Both the position numbers and the translations under genes were made by a program. From Maratus speciosus (lineage: Eukaryota; Arthropoda; Arachnida; Araneae; Salticidae): a stretch of DNA of 64,000 bases. Every line of letters begins with the position of its first letter. The first letter of the stretch is position 1. Shown here one piece after another: positions 35,768 through 45,472 of the stretch. Below the pieces are notes generated by a model, which was not told the origin of the DNA, made no database searches, and saw nothing but the letters and a program-made list of their open reading frames with translations. The stretch lies in assembly GCA_963932465.1 (NCBI GenBank), contig OZ010787.1, forward strand, positions 32,430,087-32,494,086, read 5' to 3'.

Positions 35768-37790
35768 TTAAATTAACGCTTTCCAAATACTTGGAAAATC
35801 TGGAGTACTAGATAAGTCATTGACTAAAGAGTGAGAATTTTTAATGATATGGTAAGCTTCCCAAAAATCATGATCAAGATTAGAAGAACATTTTTGGATA
35901 ATGATGGCTGAGGAAAAATCGAACCTATGTTGAGAAGACCAAGAATGTTGAGCAATAGAAGAACGTTTGAGCTCCTGATTTTTAACATAACTTTCATGCT
36001 CTTTTAAACGAAATCTAAGAGCACGTTTAGTTTGATCAATATAAGAAAGACCACACTGACAAGATATCTGGTAAATGCCCCAATTATCTAGGCGATCAAC
36101 GGGGTGTTTGAGATTTGAAAAAGGGATTTTATTAACAGGAGAAAAAATAACTTTAAAATCAAACCTTCTTAGGCTTTTAGCAACTTGCTGACTGATTTTA
36201 GGAAAAAATAGTAATACAACTGAATTGTTAGAGTTGGAATTAGAATGCTTTTCAGAATGGTCGGATTTCGTCAATTTCTTATAAATAGAATCGATAATAT
36301 TAGAGGAATAACCACGATCGACAGCAATAGCTTTGAGGTAATTAAGTTCAGCACTAAGTAACTGAGGAGTGGAACAAATATTAGTAGCCCGAAAAACAAA
36401 TGTATTGAAAGCAGCGAATTTCTGGTTAGGGGGATGAGAAGAATACCTGTGAGGTGGGAGACTGACAGCAAAAGGTTTACGAAAGACGGTAGTCTGAAAG
36501 CCATTTTTCACAACGAATAACAAGGACATCCAGGAAAGAAAGACAGTTATTGGTCTCAATTTCAGAGGTAAATTGAATGCAGGGATCAATGGAATTCATA
36601 ACAGAGAGAATATGATTAATATCCGAATTCATTTCAATCAGGACATAAACATCATCAACATAACGAACATAGAACGGAAATTTTAAGATTTCAAAAAGCT
36701 TGACCTCAAAATAGTGCATATAAATATCGCATAAAATTGGACTAAGAGGATTACCCATAGCCAAACCGTCAATCATACGGAAGAAATTACCATTGAAAAC
36801 AAAAGTATTTTGCGACAAGCAAGCGCGAGTGAGAAGTATAAGTTCCTCGATTTCAAAATAAGAGAAATGGAATTCACAAAGCCTTTTCTTGAGGCAATCT
36901 AAAGCCCCCTCAACCGGAACGTTTGTAAATAATGATTTAACATCAAAAGAAACCATCATGTGACAATGCGGCTTAAAATTATGAAGTTTTTTAACAAAAT
37001 CAAAAGAATTGTTAACTGTGAAACAGTTACTGCTTAAAAGTGGGGAAAAACAGAAACTAAATATTTGGCAAGCTTATAAGAAGCTGTACCGATATTAGAG
37101 ACAATAGGTCTAAAAGGAATGTCAGGTTTATGGACCTTAGGTAAAGCATAAAACCTGGCACAATGCGCAAAAGACGGAATAAGGGACTTCTTAAAGTTAG
37201 CAGGAATAATGGAAGAAGACTTAATGGCAGACTTAATAGAGTTAATTTCACTAGTGGAAGGGTCTTTACGGATATCCACATACGGACCATCATTAATTAA
37301 TTTATGGGTTTTTTCCAAATACGTAGATTTGTCGAAAAGAACAATCTGACCACCTTTGTCGGCCTTAGTAATAATTAAGTTTGGATCAGAACGCAAATTT
37401 TTCAGACATTGTTTAACAGGAAGTTTAAGATTGGGTTTATAAACATTAGAATTGAAATCAACAGTATTGGCAATGAGATGCCTAATAGACACTTTTTGAG
37501 AAGAAGATAGAGCGCTATGCTTAAAGGCTCTTTCAATAGGAGCAATAAGATTAGATAAAGAAGGAATAGCAGAGACAGAAAAATTGTTATTAAATTTGAG
37601 AGCATCGAGCTGATTGTTACTTAATGGAACACTAGAAAGATTGACAACAGCATTTTGGTTAACAAGAGGCAAATTACTGCAGTTATTAGCGACAGACCTT
37701 CCACAAAGCGCATTAAATTTCTTTTTTAAAACCGAACAATGAACAGAAGAAGCAGTGAGAACTCTGCTCCATGACCTTCTGTCAATGGAC
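35768..37790 (-). pseudogene. Penelope-like RT plus GIY-YIG endonuclease, reverse copy
   Basis: Fragments run from 37790 to 35768. The N-terminal part includes ITKADKGGQIVLFDK and YALPKVHKPDIPFRPIVS, motifs of Penelope-type reverse transcriptase. The catalytic part has GLAMGNPLSPILCDIYM and the active-site box RYVDDV. The C-terminal GIY-YIG-like domain reads WGIYQISCQCGLSYIDQTKR, with YID where YIG is usual, followed by FRLKEH. A frameshift lies near 37035, shared with the forward copy, and another near 36480 that is private to this copy. The product would be a template-primed retrotransposition enzyme; this copy cannot make it. Confidence 0.85.
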
Positions 37791-37800
37791 TGAAAACAAT

Positions 37801-39451
37801 CCTGTTAAAAAATGTCTGAAAAATTTGCGTTCTGATCCAAGCTTAATTATTACTAAGGCCGACAAAGGTGGTCAGATTGTTCTTCTCGACAAATCTACGT
37901 ATTTGGAAAAAACCCATAAATTAATTAATGATGGTCCGTATGTGGATATCCGCAAAGACCCTTCCACTAGTGAAATTAACTCTATTAAGTCTGCCATTAA
38001 GTCTTCTTCCATTATTCCTGCTAACTTTAAGAAGTCCCTTATTCCGTCTATTGCGCATTGTGCCAGGTTTTATGCTTTACCTAAGGTCCATAAACCTGAC
38101 ATTCCTTTTAGACCTATTGTCTCTAGTATCGGTACAGCTTCTTATAAGCTTGCCAAATATTTAGTTTCTGTTTTTCCCCACTTTTTAGCAGTAACTGTTT
38201 CACTGTTAAGAATTCTTTTGATTTTGTTAAAAACTTCATAATTTTAAGCCGCATTGTCACATGATGGTTTCTTTTGATGTTAAATCATTATTTACAAACG
38301 TTCCGGTTGAGAGGGCTTTAGATTGCCTCAAGAAAAGGCTTTGTGAATTCCATTTCTCTTATTTTGAAATCGAGGAACTTATTCTTCTCACTCGCGCTTG
38401 CTTGTCGCAAAATACTTTTGTTTTCAATGGTAATTTCTTCCGTATGATTGACGGTTTGGCTATGGGTAATCCTCTTAGTCCAATTTTATGCGATATTTAT
38501 ATGCACTATTTTGAGGTCAAGCTTTTTGAAATCTTAAAATTTCCGTTCTATGTTCGTTATGTTGATGATGTTTATGTCCTGATTGAAATGAATTCGGATA
38601 TTAATCATATTCTCTCTGTTATGAATTCCATTGATCCCTGCATTCAATTTACCTCTGAAATTGAGACCAATAACTGTCTTTCTTTCCTGGATGTCCTTGT
38701 TATTCGTTGTGAAAATGCCTTTCAGACTACCGTCTTTCGTAAACCTTTTGCTGTCAGTCTCCCACCTCACAGGTATTCTTCTCATCCCCCTAACCAGAAA
38801 TTCGCTGCTTTCAATACTTTTGTTTTTCGGGCTACTAATATTTGTTCCACTCCTCAGTTACTTAGTGCTGAGCTTAATTACCTCAAAGCTATTGCTGTCG
38901 ATCGTGGTTATTCCTCTAATATTATCGATTCTATTTATAAGAAATTGACGAAATCCGACCATTCTGAAAAGCATTCTAATTCCAACTCTAATACTTCAGT
39001 TGTATTACCTTTTTTTCCTAAAATCAGTCAGCAAGTTGCTAAAATCCTAAGAAGGTTTGATTTTAAAGTTATTTTTTCTCCTGTTAATAAAATCCCTTTT
39101 TCAAATCTCAAACAGCCCGTTGATCGCCTAGATAATTGGGGCATTTACCAGATATCTTGTCAGTGTGGTCTTTCTTATATTGATCAGACTAAACGTGCTC
39201 TTCGATTTCGTTTAAAAGAGCATGAAGTTTATGTTAAAAATCAGGAGCTCAAACGTTCTTCTATTGCTCAACATTCTTGGTCTTCTCAACATAGGTTCGA
39301 TTTTTCCTCAGCCATCATTATCCAAAAATGTTCTTCTAGCCTTGATCATGATTTTTGGGAAGCTTACCATATCATTAAAAATTCTCACTCTTTAGTCAAT
39401 GACTTATCTAGTACTCCATATTTTCCAAGTACTTGGAAAGCGTTAATTTAA
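37801..39451 (+). pseudogene. Penelope-like RT plus GIY-YIG endonuclease, forward copy
   Basis: The forward copy is truncated at its 5' end, entering at VKKCLKNLRSD. Its first frame (to 38241) ends after a frameshift also present in the reverse copy. The second frame, 38261-39451 (396 codons), is open through the RT palm (RYVDDV near 38553) to the end of the GIY-YIG-like domain (GIYQISC near 39139, YIDQTKR near 39178). Its 3' half is thus better preserved than the reverse copy. The 38261 ATG is internal to the original protein. Confidence 0.85.
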
Positions 39452-39639
39452 TTCCCCTTTTTTGGTTTCTTTTCTCTACTTCTCCAGTAGATGTCGCTAC
39501 TTGTCCGCCCAGTCGTTTCCACTGCTTCTCTCTCATTGGTTGTTTCGGCGCCTTCGCCACCCACATAGCGTATAAAAGCCAGCGCGTCTCTGTCTATGAT
39601 TTTGCTCAGCCTTGCTTTTTCTAGCACGCTGTTCCTTTT

Positions 39640-39685
39640 GCACTGAAGAAGAATCTCGCTAGTAGATTCGCAACAGCTGTTTGCT
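39640..39685 (+). ncRNA. Hammerhead-like ribozyme motif, forward Penelope copy
   Basis: CTGAAGA at 39643-39649 is followed by the same GAATCT/AGATTC helix, then GCAAC where the reverse copy has GAAAC. The GAAA core is broken by one substitution, so this copy is predicted inactive. Confidence 0.5.
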
Positions 39686-40710
39686 GCTTTTCATATATTA
39701 TTTGTGCATTTTAAACGTTGGTTTTTCTGCTTTTTAAAATTGAAAATGTGATTCGTAAAAAGTCATTCTTGTATTTTCTTATTCTATACGAACAAAGGTT
39801 TTTTTGTTTAACGTTATATTGTAAAAACAAAAATAAGAGATTGTTTAAATTATAAAAATGCTTCTAAAAATGAAAATATATGAATAAATAAATAAATGAA
39901 ACATAAGGATTATGCACAAATTTTAATGGAGGGGGATAGACTGCAGTCATAGACATTTTTCACCCTTTTACTCTGAAGAAAAAAAAAAAAAGCCAAACCA
40001 TTACTTTGCAAAAGAAAGGAAGAAAGAAACATTGAAAAATATATTCAACAAATCACAGGAACCACAGCTAAAATTAGGCAGAGATTTTTTTTTTCTTGAT
40101 TGATGCAGTTTCCCAAAACATGTTAAAATTTTTGCATAAGTCATGAGAAAGACATAGTTTTTATTTCATAACTAGAAAACTCAAAGTGTAAACTGTTATT
40201 TAAAATAAAAAGAAAGTGGAAAATTTATTTACCTTTTTGTGTACAGCCTTTTTCATAAAGTCACCAAAATTTGGAAAAATAACCATAACTGTCAATTTTG
40301 ATTAAATTTTTTGGCACTAAATATTTAAAATTAATTTTTTAAATATTTTTTTTCATTAAAATCTGCATCTATAGATGTACTTACAGCGATATTTTTAAGA
40401 GGATTCGAATTTTAGATACATAGGAACATTTTTTTTGAAAATGGAACTGCAGTCTAAAAAAAAAAAAAATGAGAAATGTGCGGTTTCAGAAAAATCCAAA
40501 AATCTGACTCCCCCCACCCCCCATATCTCACAAACTACTCATGGATTCATATCCAGATAGAATTAGTATGTACACAAAGTTTCACCCATATCCCTGTCGG
40601 TCGGGTTACAAACCATACAAAAATTGGTTGAATTGACATGGGATGACTCTTTAAGGTTAAGTGACATTTTTGCGAAAAATGGAAATGTTCGGATGGAAGA
40701 ACTTAAGTAT

Positions 40711-41178
40711 TTAACCGTTCCCATCGAAATACTCAAGGCCAGAGGGCAATAATTGTGGACGTCATCACTAACTGACTAACTTCTCACGAGTGTTGGAATT
40801 CACACCGGAAAATTTTGAATAGCAATTTGCTTTTATTTTATTTGTGGAATATCTAACATCATATAAAACAATAGTAACTATTTAAACTTACTGGTGAGAA
40901 TTCCGAATCACTAAATAAAAATTCAGCCAGATGCAGAATGCCACAGTTTTGACGCATCTGGCTAATTTTTTATTAGGAGATTCCAAATTCTCACCAGTAA
41001 GTTAAAATAGTTACTATTGTTTTATAAGATGATAGATATTACACAAATAAAATAAAAGAAAATTGCTATTCAAAAATTTTGCGTTGTGAATCCCAACACT
41101 AGTGAGAAGTCGATCGATTAGTGATGACGTCACAACTCTTGTCCTCAGGCCTTGAATATTGCGATGGCAGCGATTTAA
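40711..41178. mobile_element. TTAA foldback element with about 230-bp arms
   Basis: TTAA occurs at 40711 and 41175. The arms mirror each other through TCAAGGCC, TGACGTCA-like, ATTCTCACCAGTAAGTT and AATAGTTACTATTGTTTTAT blocks. The centre holds CAGCCAGATGC and its inverse GCATCTGGCT. No coding sequence. The interior carries the CACCAG core common to the MITEs here. Confidence 0.75.
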
Positions 41179-41383
41179 ACCCTTTAGGAGCAAGCAAAAA
41201 TGCCTCTAAATATTGAATTCTCACCGGAATAATCGAAAAATTTTATTTTTAAATATGGAAAAGTAATTTTTCAACGATTTTTCTCCAAAGTTAAAAACAG
41301 AAAATTTAGTAAACGTTTTCTGGTGAGAATCTTGTTTAAATTAGGTGGGATATATTTTATCCCATCGCCCTTCAAGGGGATAA
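41175..41383. mobile_element. TTAA MITE family B, copy 3
   Basis: It starts TTAAACCCTTTAGGAGCAAG and ends CCTTCAAGGGGATAA. The right half carries GGTGGGATATATTTTATCCC. It shares its left TTAA with the preceding foldback element. Confidence 0.7.
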
Positions 41384-41989
41384 TGCCTATTCTTTTCTCA
41401 AGCCATCAAATAAGGTGGTTTCCAGGGAATGAACATATTAAGTACACGGCTTCGTGATGTTCCATTATGGGGAAGAACATGCTGAGCTCAGAATTCATCG
41501 TCTTCCTTTGGCATTGTGTTGTCTTTGAGTAACATAAAAAATTTTCAGGCAATGACATTCCGAAAAACATACCTAATTTTTTGATATTATGTAACTGAAT
41601 TTATTCATTTCAGTGAAATTCAGTGAAAAAACATTAAAATTATCCTTGATCTTACAAGTGTTATAGTTATGGAAATAAAACCCCAACATACTGAATGCAA
41701 TGTCATCAGAAGAGCACCTTAAAATCCGTGATTGAATGAAGTAGCAAAAACTGTAACGTATAAACTATAACCCTTACTTTTTCAAATTCTCTAAATTAAT
41801 AGTTAACATGGTCATTCACTAAGCTCTTCTAATACGTAAAATTTCAATCTTCCTCTCCATTCGTTCAAATGTGTAAAATTTCAATAATCACTGTGGCCGT
41901 ACAAAATTAAAAAAAATCATCATAGCTTATATAAAAATAAATATTTCGACTTATCGTAACTCTTAAAGGAAGTAAACAACGTTTAACCC

Positions 41990-42170
41990 TGAAATGCATG
42001 ATTTTATATCTTGTTCAAAAAATATATATATGAAAGGTTTATAACACAGGAAAAATAATGAAAAAATGAGAGATACATTTTTCGTATAAAACGTCAACCT
42101 TTTCTTATGTTGCACATCTGCAATACAAGTAAAAACTAAAATATTGCAAATTAGTACATGAGTCATTCTC
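41990..42170. repeat. Dispersed repeat H, copy 2
   Basis: Direct copy of 4763-4985, including TTGCACATCTGCAATACAAG. The 600 bases before it (41384-41989) show nothing I can assign. Confidence 0.55.
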
Positions 42171-42652
42171 TGAAAATTGGTAATTTTATGTCCCAGGGGT
42201 CGTGAAGACATATTTTTAAAATTACAAAAAGAAAAAGTGATTTAAACTATCAATATTAATCAGTTATACATATAAACTGTAATTATTTGCTTATTGAAAT
42301 TGAAATTTGATAAATTTAATGTATCTTTTAATTCAAATTTCATTCCCTCACTATGTCCCCAGTCACATATGTAGGAAAGAAAATGCTTTCCCTGCCATTC
42401 CTGCAACGTATATTTATAATTATTTTTTTCTCAATCCATTAAACATACTTAAATACACATTTAGACATTTGATTATATTTATATTTTATATAACGAATGA
42501 AATAGGGCCCTTTTTAATGATTTTTCTAGCATTTGTCGTCATTCCCTCACAGAACTATAACTTTGCCATTATTTACTTACTAGAAAGCATAACATACTTT
42601 ATATATGTCTAGGACAGATTTTACAAGAGTAAAGTGGAGTATCCATCTTGTT

Positions 42653-42802
42653 TAATTATTAAGATAATTATTAAGATGCTACTTGGCGCAGAATGATATA
42701 AATTTAAAAAGCAACGTTAAAAACGCCAGAATAAGCAAAATTTCCGCAGACTAGTTTCGGTAGCGTTTAGCGTACCATCCTCAGTGCCACCCATTAAATT
42801 TA
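42653..42802 (-). mobile_element. Short hammerhead-bearing retroelement (Penelope tail or retrozyme-like)
   Basis: This 150-bp insertion is flanked by a perfect 13-bp duplication TATCCATCTTGTT (42640-42652, 42803-42815). Read on the reverse strand it contains a hammerhead-like motif followed by a tail TTGCTTATTCTGGCG. Layout and duplication length resemble the Penelope unit at 35448, but the sequence differs, so it belongs to another family. No protein is encoded. Confidence 0.65.
42754..42784 (-). ncRNA. Hammerhead-like ribozyme core
   Basis: On the reverse strand CTGAGGA (42778-42784) fits CUGANGA. A GGTACG/CGCTACC helix with one bulge and loop CTAAA follows, then GAAAC (42754-42758), the palindrome ACTAGT and GTC. 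Very short palindromic stem III and GAAAC-NNN-GTC order are as reported for Penelope-type hammerheads. One extra base follows the core, as in the Penelope copies at 35.5 and 39.6 kb. Confidence 0.55.
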
Positions 42803-43314
42803 TATCCATCTTGTTGTTTGCTCAGAAACTTTCTTGAATAGTTAGTATATGGCTTCGAAGTACTAGATCAATGTAAGTATTTTTATTACGCGTCATTCCC
42901 TCATCTATTATAAATTTAATAAAAACTAATGAAATGTCTTTTTATGTTTTTATGTTATTAGAAATGTGTTTCAAAAGATATTTAGTAACTCAAAATGTAG
43001 ACTAAGACTAATCACTTTTGTATAACATGGTTTTCAGAAGTATTTCATACTTCCTTAACAATCATTCCCTCAGAAATTTAATATGAGGGAATGATTTAAC
43101 TTGTGAGGGAATGATCTGAATCCATTTATATATGTACTAAACAGTAAAATAAGAAAATCTAATGCAATAAAATACACATTAAAAAATTCATAAGGCTTTT
43201 ATTTACCGTAAGTAAAGGTAATACATTTTTAATTTTTATTATTTTACAGGGAGAAGTTAAAAAATATTGTACTAATTCAAATAAACGTTAACTCTTCTAA
43301 ATGTTGATGCTTTA

Positions 43315-43774
43315 TCAGTAGTAGGGAATAGGGGGCTTTGGACCGGCGGCGTTGGCGGCGGTCACGTGACCGGAAGGGGCGTGTCCGAGGGGGCGTGATC
43401 AGAGTTGAGTTGAGTTGTTTTTTGCTGAATGTTGAGTTGTGTTGAGTTGTATTTTTGCTGAAAGATGAGTTGTAGTGTGCTGAACGCTTTGTTTTTAAGG
43501 AATGGCAACACCGTCTTCCCATTTTTAACCGGATATTGAGTTGTTGGGTGCTGAATGTTGAGTTGTAGTGTGCTGAACTCTTTGGTTTTAAGCGATGGCA
43601 ACACCAAGTTGCTGTTTTATGGAATGGCAACACTTGATTTATATTTTATGTCATGGCAACGCTGAATGAAATTTTAGTTGGCAGCACAAATTTTTTATCA
43701 GTTTGTTGTTTTATCTTGTGCGCGTTGAGTTATAAAAGTAGTATCCCTTCAACTTTTTTATATATTTTTTAAAA
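43315..43774 (+). promoter_or_regulatory. Leader region of the Polinton-like element
   Basis: It opens with a GC-rich block (GGGGGCTTTGGACCGGCGGC, CACGTGACCGG), unlike the AT-rich surroundings. GTTGAGTTGT/TGCTGAA units follow at 43405-43575, then four near-copies of ATGGCAACAC at about 43502, 43597, 43624 and 43653. TATAAAAG lies at 43731-43738, 37 bp before the first ATG. This could be the terminal repeat plus early promoter of the element. No inverse copy was found to the right, so the terminus is unproven. Confidence 0.5.
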
Positions 43775-44692
43775 ATGAAACGGTCATCTAGCGCCTTGAA
43801 TAACTCCGCAAAAAAGATGTGTTTTGGAGAGGAGTCTACAAGTAACATGTCATCTGTGAATATGGATATACCAGAACATTTTTTTCAATTGAGTAATGAT
43901 TATTTTGTAGTCGTTCCTGACTTTTCTGATGTGATAACTACACACATCAGAAAAATTTTCAGGAATAAATATGGCCGCCTTATTCCAACGAAGATGGGGG
44001 TAACTCTTTCCCCAGTCCTATGGCAGTCTCTTTCGAAAAAGTTGGACTATTTGAGTGCATCATGTATATCTTCAAAAAGCGAGATTATTGACGAGGAATT
44101 GATGGTTTCAACAGTAAGCATTGAGGATACACCACATATTACTCTACAACGTTATTTTCAGCGAAAGGACTTTGTTCGCGTGTTTACTCCTACTATATGC
44201 CTTCTATCAGATAGTGAATGGTAAACTCTGCGCAACATTCATAAAGATGTGACTGCTGATATCATTAGAGAACTGTTCTGCAAAATATTTCCCAAAATGA
44301 TCTTGAAAGAAGTTCATCAGCAAATGTCTCCATCTGCGAATACATTGGAAACGGGGAATGACGATGCTGAAATGGTGTTGACAACTTCTATGGTTGAACT
44401 TTTAAAATGGCATCTGGAAGCCAGCATTAATAATGCGTTTGAGTGCATCGGATGTGAGGAAAATTTCGGCAATCAGCTAGGACATGATTGCATGACAATG
44501 AACCATGATCGATAACTGCATCGCTATGGTAATGTAGCTATTTCTTCTATGGACGTAGAACTTTTAGCGCAAGAATTTGTGCAACAAAATGTACAGATTA
44601 TTAGCTATGTTACTAAAGATTTTTTTAATAACCTAGACATGTCGCGATTGATTGAAAACGCGAAAGAAGTGTATATTGCTTCTGATCCTTGA
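43775..44692 (+). pseudogene. PC4-like coactivator domain protein of the Polinton-like element
   Basis: One continuous frame of 306 codons interrupted by two TAA stops (44222-44224, 44513-44515). Residues about 30-95 carry the pattern of the PC4/p15 single-strand-DNA-binding domain: FFQLSNDYFVVVPDF, an IRKIF stretch, then GRLIPTKMGVTLSP and a Trp. The C-terminal part has an IGCEENFGNQLGHDC Cys/His cluster that I do not recognise. PC4 proteins bind single-stranded DNA and modulate transcription. Here it is the first gene after a TATA box, with AATAAA at 44709-44714, so it looks like an early, separately transcribed unit. The domain call is by pattern only. Confidence 0.65.
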
Positions 44693-44708
44693 CCTGATCT
44701 TATGTTTT

Positions 44709-44714
44709 AAATAA
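44709..44714 (+). terminator. Poly(A) signal after the PC4-like gene
   Basis: AATAAA 17 bp after the stop codon. The interval from here to 45400 holds no gene; it includes the tRNA-like repeat at 45104-45180. Confidence 0.5.
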
Positions 44715-45103
44715 AATATTTATTTGTTATTGAATTTTATGTGTCTGTCTAATTGTGTGTATTGTGTGGTTTTTTTAAAAATTATAGTTAACAGCAAATT
44801 TAATTTGAAATATAGGGAATAAATTACTAGTATAAAGTAATCATTTTCTAACTGTTTTCGAATTTTGTATAAAAGCCTTAAAAGTATTATTCGTAATTCA
44901 GTTAAATTATTAAAAATATATATAGCTTTCATATTTTTATTTTAAAGATTCATTTATTGCAGAGAAAATTTTCGAATAGTAACACTTTATTTTTCCAAAT
45001 ATTAGAAAATTTTATATACCTTAATTTAATGTGTTGATGCTGCCATCTATGGGTTCGTAGCTTTTTTTGCTATATTTATGCAGTTATTTTTTTATTTATT
45101 TAG

Positions 45104-45180
45104 CTGGGGATTTGAATCTAGGTAAAATAGTCTCGTGGCTCAGTGATTTCCAGGCTTTTAACCACTGAGCCGCGAGGATG
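45104..45180 (-). repeat. tRNA-like palindromic repeat, possibly SINE-derived
   Basis: CTCGTGGCTCAGTG (45132-45145) is inverse to CACTGAGCCGCGAG (45163-45176). On the reverse strand the order GCGGCTCAGTGGTTA, then AGATTCAAATCCCC resembles tRNA A and B boxes at plausible spacing. It does not fold as a standard tRNA, so a tRNA-derived SINE piece or chance hairpin are both possible. Confidence 0.35.
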
Positions 45181-45472
45181 TGTCTTATTGATTCATTTCA
45201 AGGTAGAAAAGGAGAAATAATTGAATGATACATTCATTTGTTAGAGTGTCTTCGAAGTTGTAAGTCTTTGACATTCCATGCTCATGTATAATTGTACGCG
45301 TGTTTTAAGTATTTTTTTTTTCAGAAAGTGGTAAGTGAAACTAGAAAGATCGAATTTTGTTGATTAAAATGATGCGTCTGCGTATAAGTGTATCAAATAA
45401 CCGCATTTTATGTTGCAATGAAGGAGACATCAAAATCCGTCGATCGCAGCAAGTTTTGGTGATGTAAATTCA

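Larger units (their letters stand above)
35448..39738. mobile_element. Head-to-head inverted dimer of a Penelope-like element
   Basis: Two copies of a GIY-YIG-type Penelope-like element point outward from a junction near 37790-37800. The unit is flanked by a 12-bp duplication ATTGAAAATGTG (35436-35447, 39739-39750), so it behaves as one insertion. The reverse-strand copy reaches further 5' (to about 37790); the forward copy begins at a position corresponding to about 37420 of the other. Both 3' ends carry a hammerhead-like motif followed by a TTTGTGCATTTTAAACGTTGG tail. Confidence 0.85.
29391..40650 (-). mobile_element. TTAA DNA transposon, about 3.8 kb, expanded to 11.3 kb by nested insertions
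   Basis: The inverted ends read GAGTCATTCCATGTCAACTC at 29391 and the inverse of AGAGTCATCCCATGTCAATT ending at 40650. TTAA lies at 29387-29390 and 40651-40654. The arms are about 550 bp (left 29391-30090 including a MITE, right about 40120-40650), with blocks such as CAAACTA...GATATGG and GGGATATGGGTGAAA. Subtracting the Helitron and Penelope dimer leaves about 3.8 kb carrying a reverse-strand transposase remnant. 30405-30650 repeats at 39900-40160 in direct orientation, an unexplained internal repeat. Confidence 0.75.
42341..43113. repeat. Cluster of TCATTCCCTCA 11-mers
   Basis: The core CATTCCCTCA occurs in forward sense at 42341, 42540, about 42894 and about 43063, and in reverse as TGAGGGAATGA at 43084 and 43103. 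The last three sit within 55 bases in mirrored order. The spacers are AT-rich and non-coding. No known element explains this. Confidence 0.6.

Noticed and set aside
42307..42612. 101-codon hydrophobic open frame
   Set aside because: Composition follows the AT-rich DNA, it contains one of the CATTCCCTCA repeats, and no family is recognised.
45132..45176. Rho-independent-type terminator hairpin
   Set aside because: Bacterial-style terminators are not expected here; the hairpin is better read as a tRNA-like or MITE remnant.
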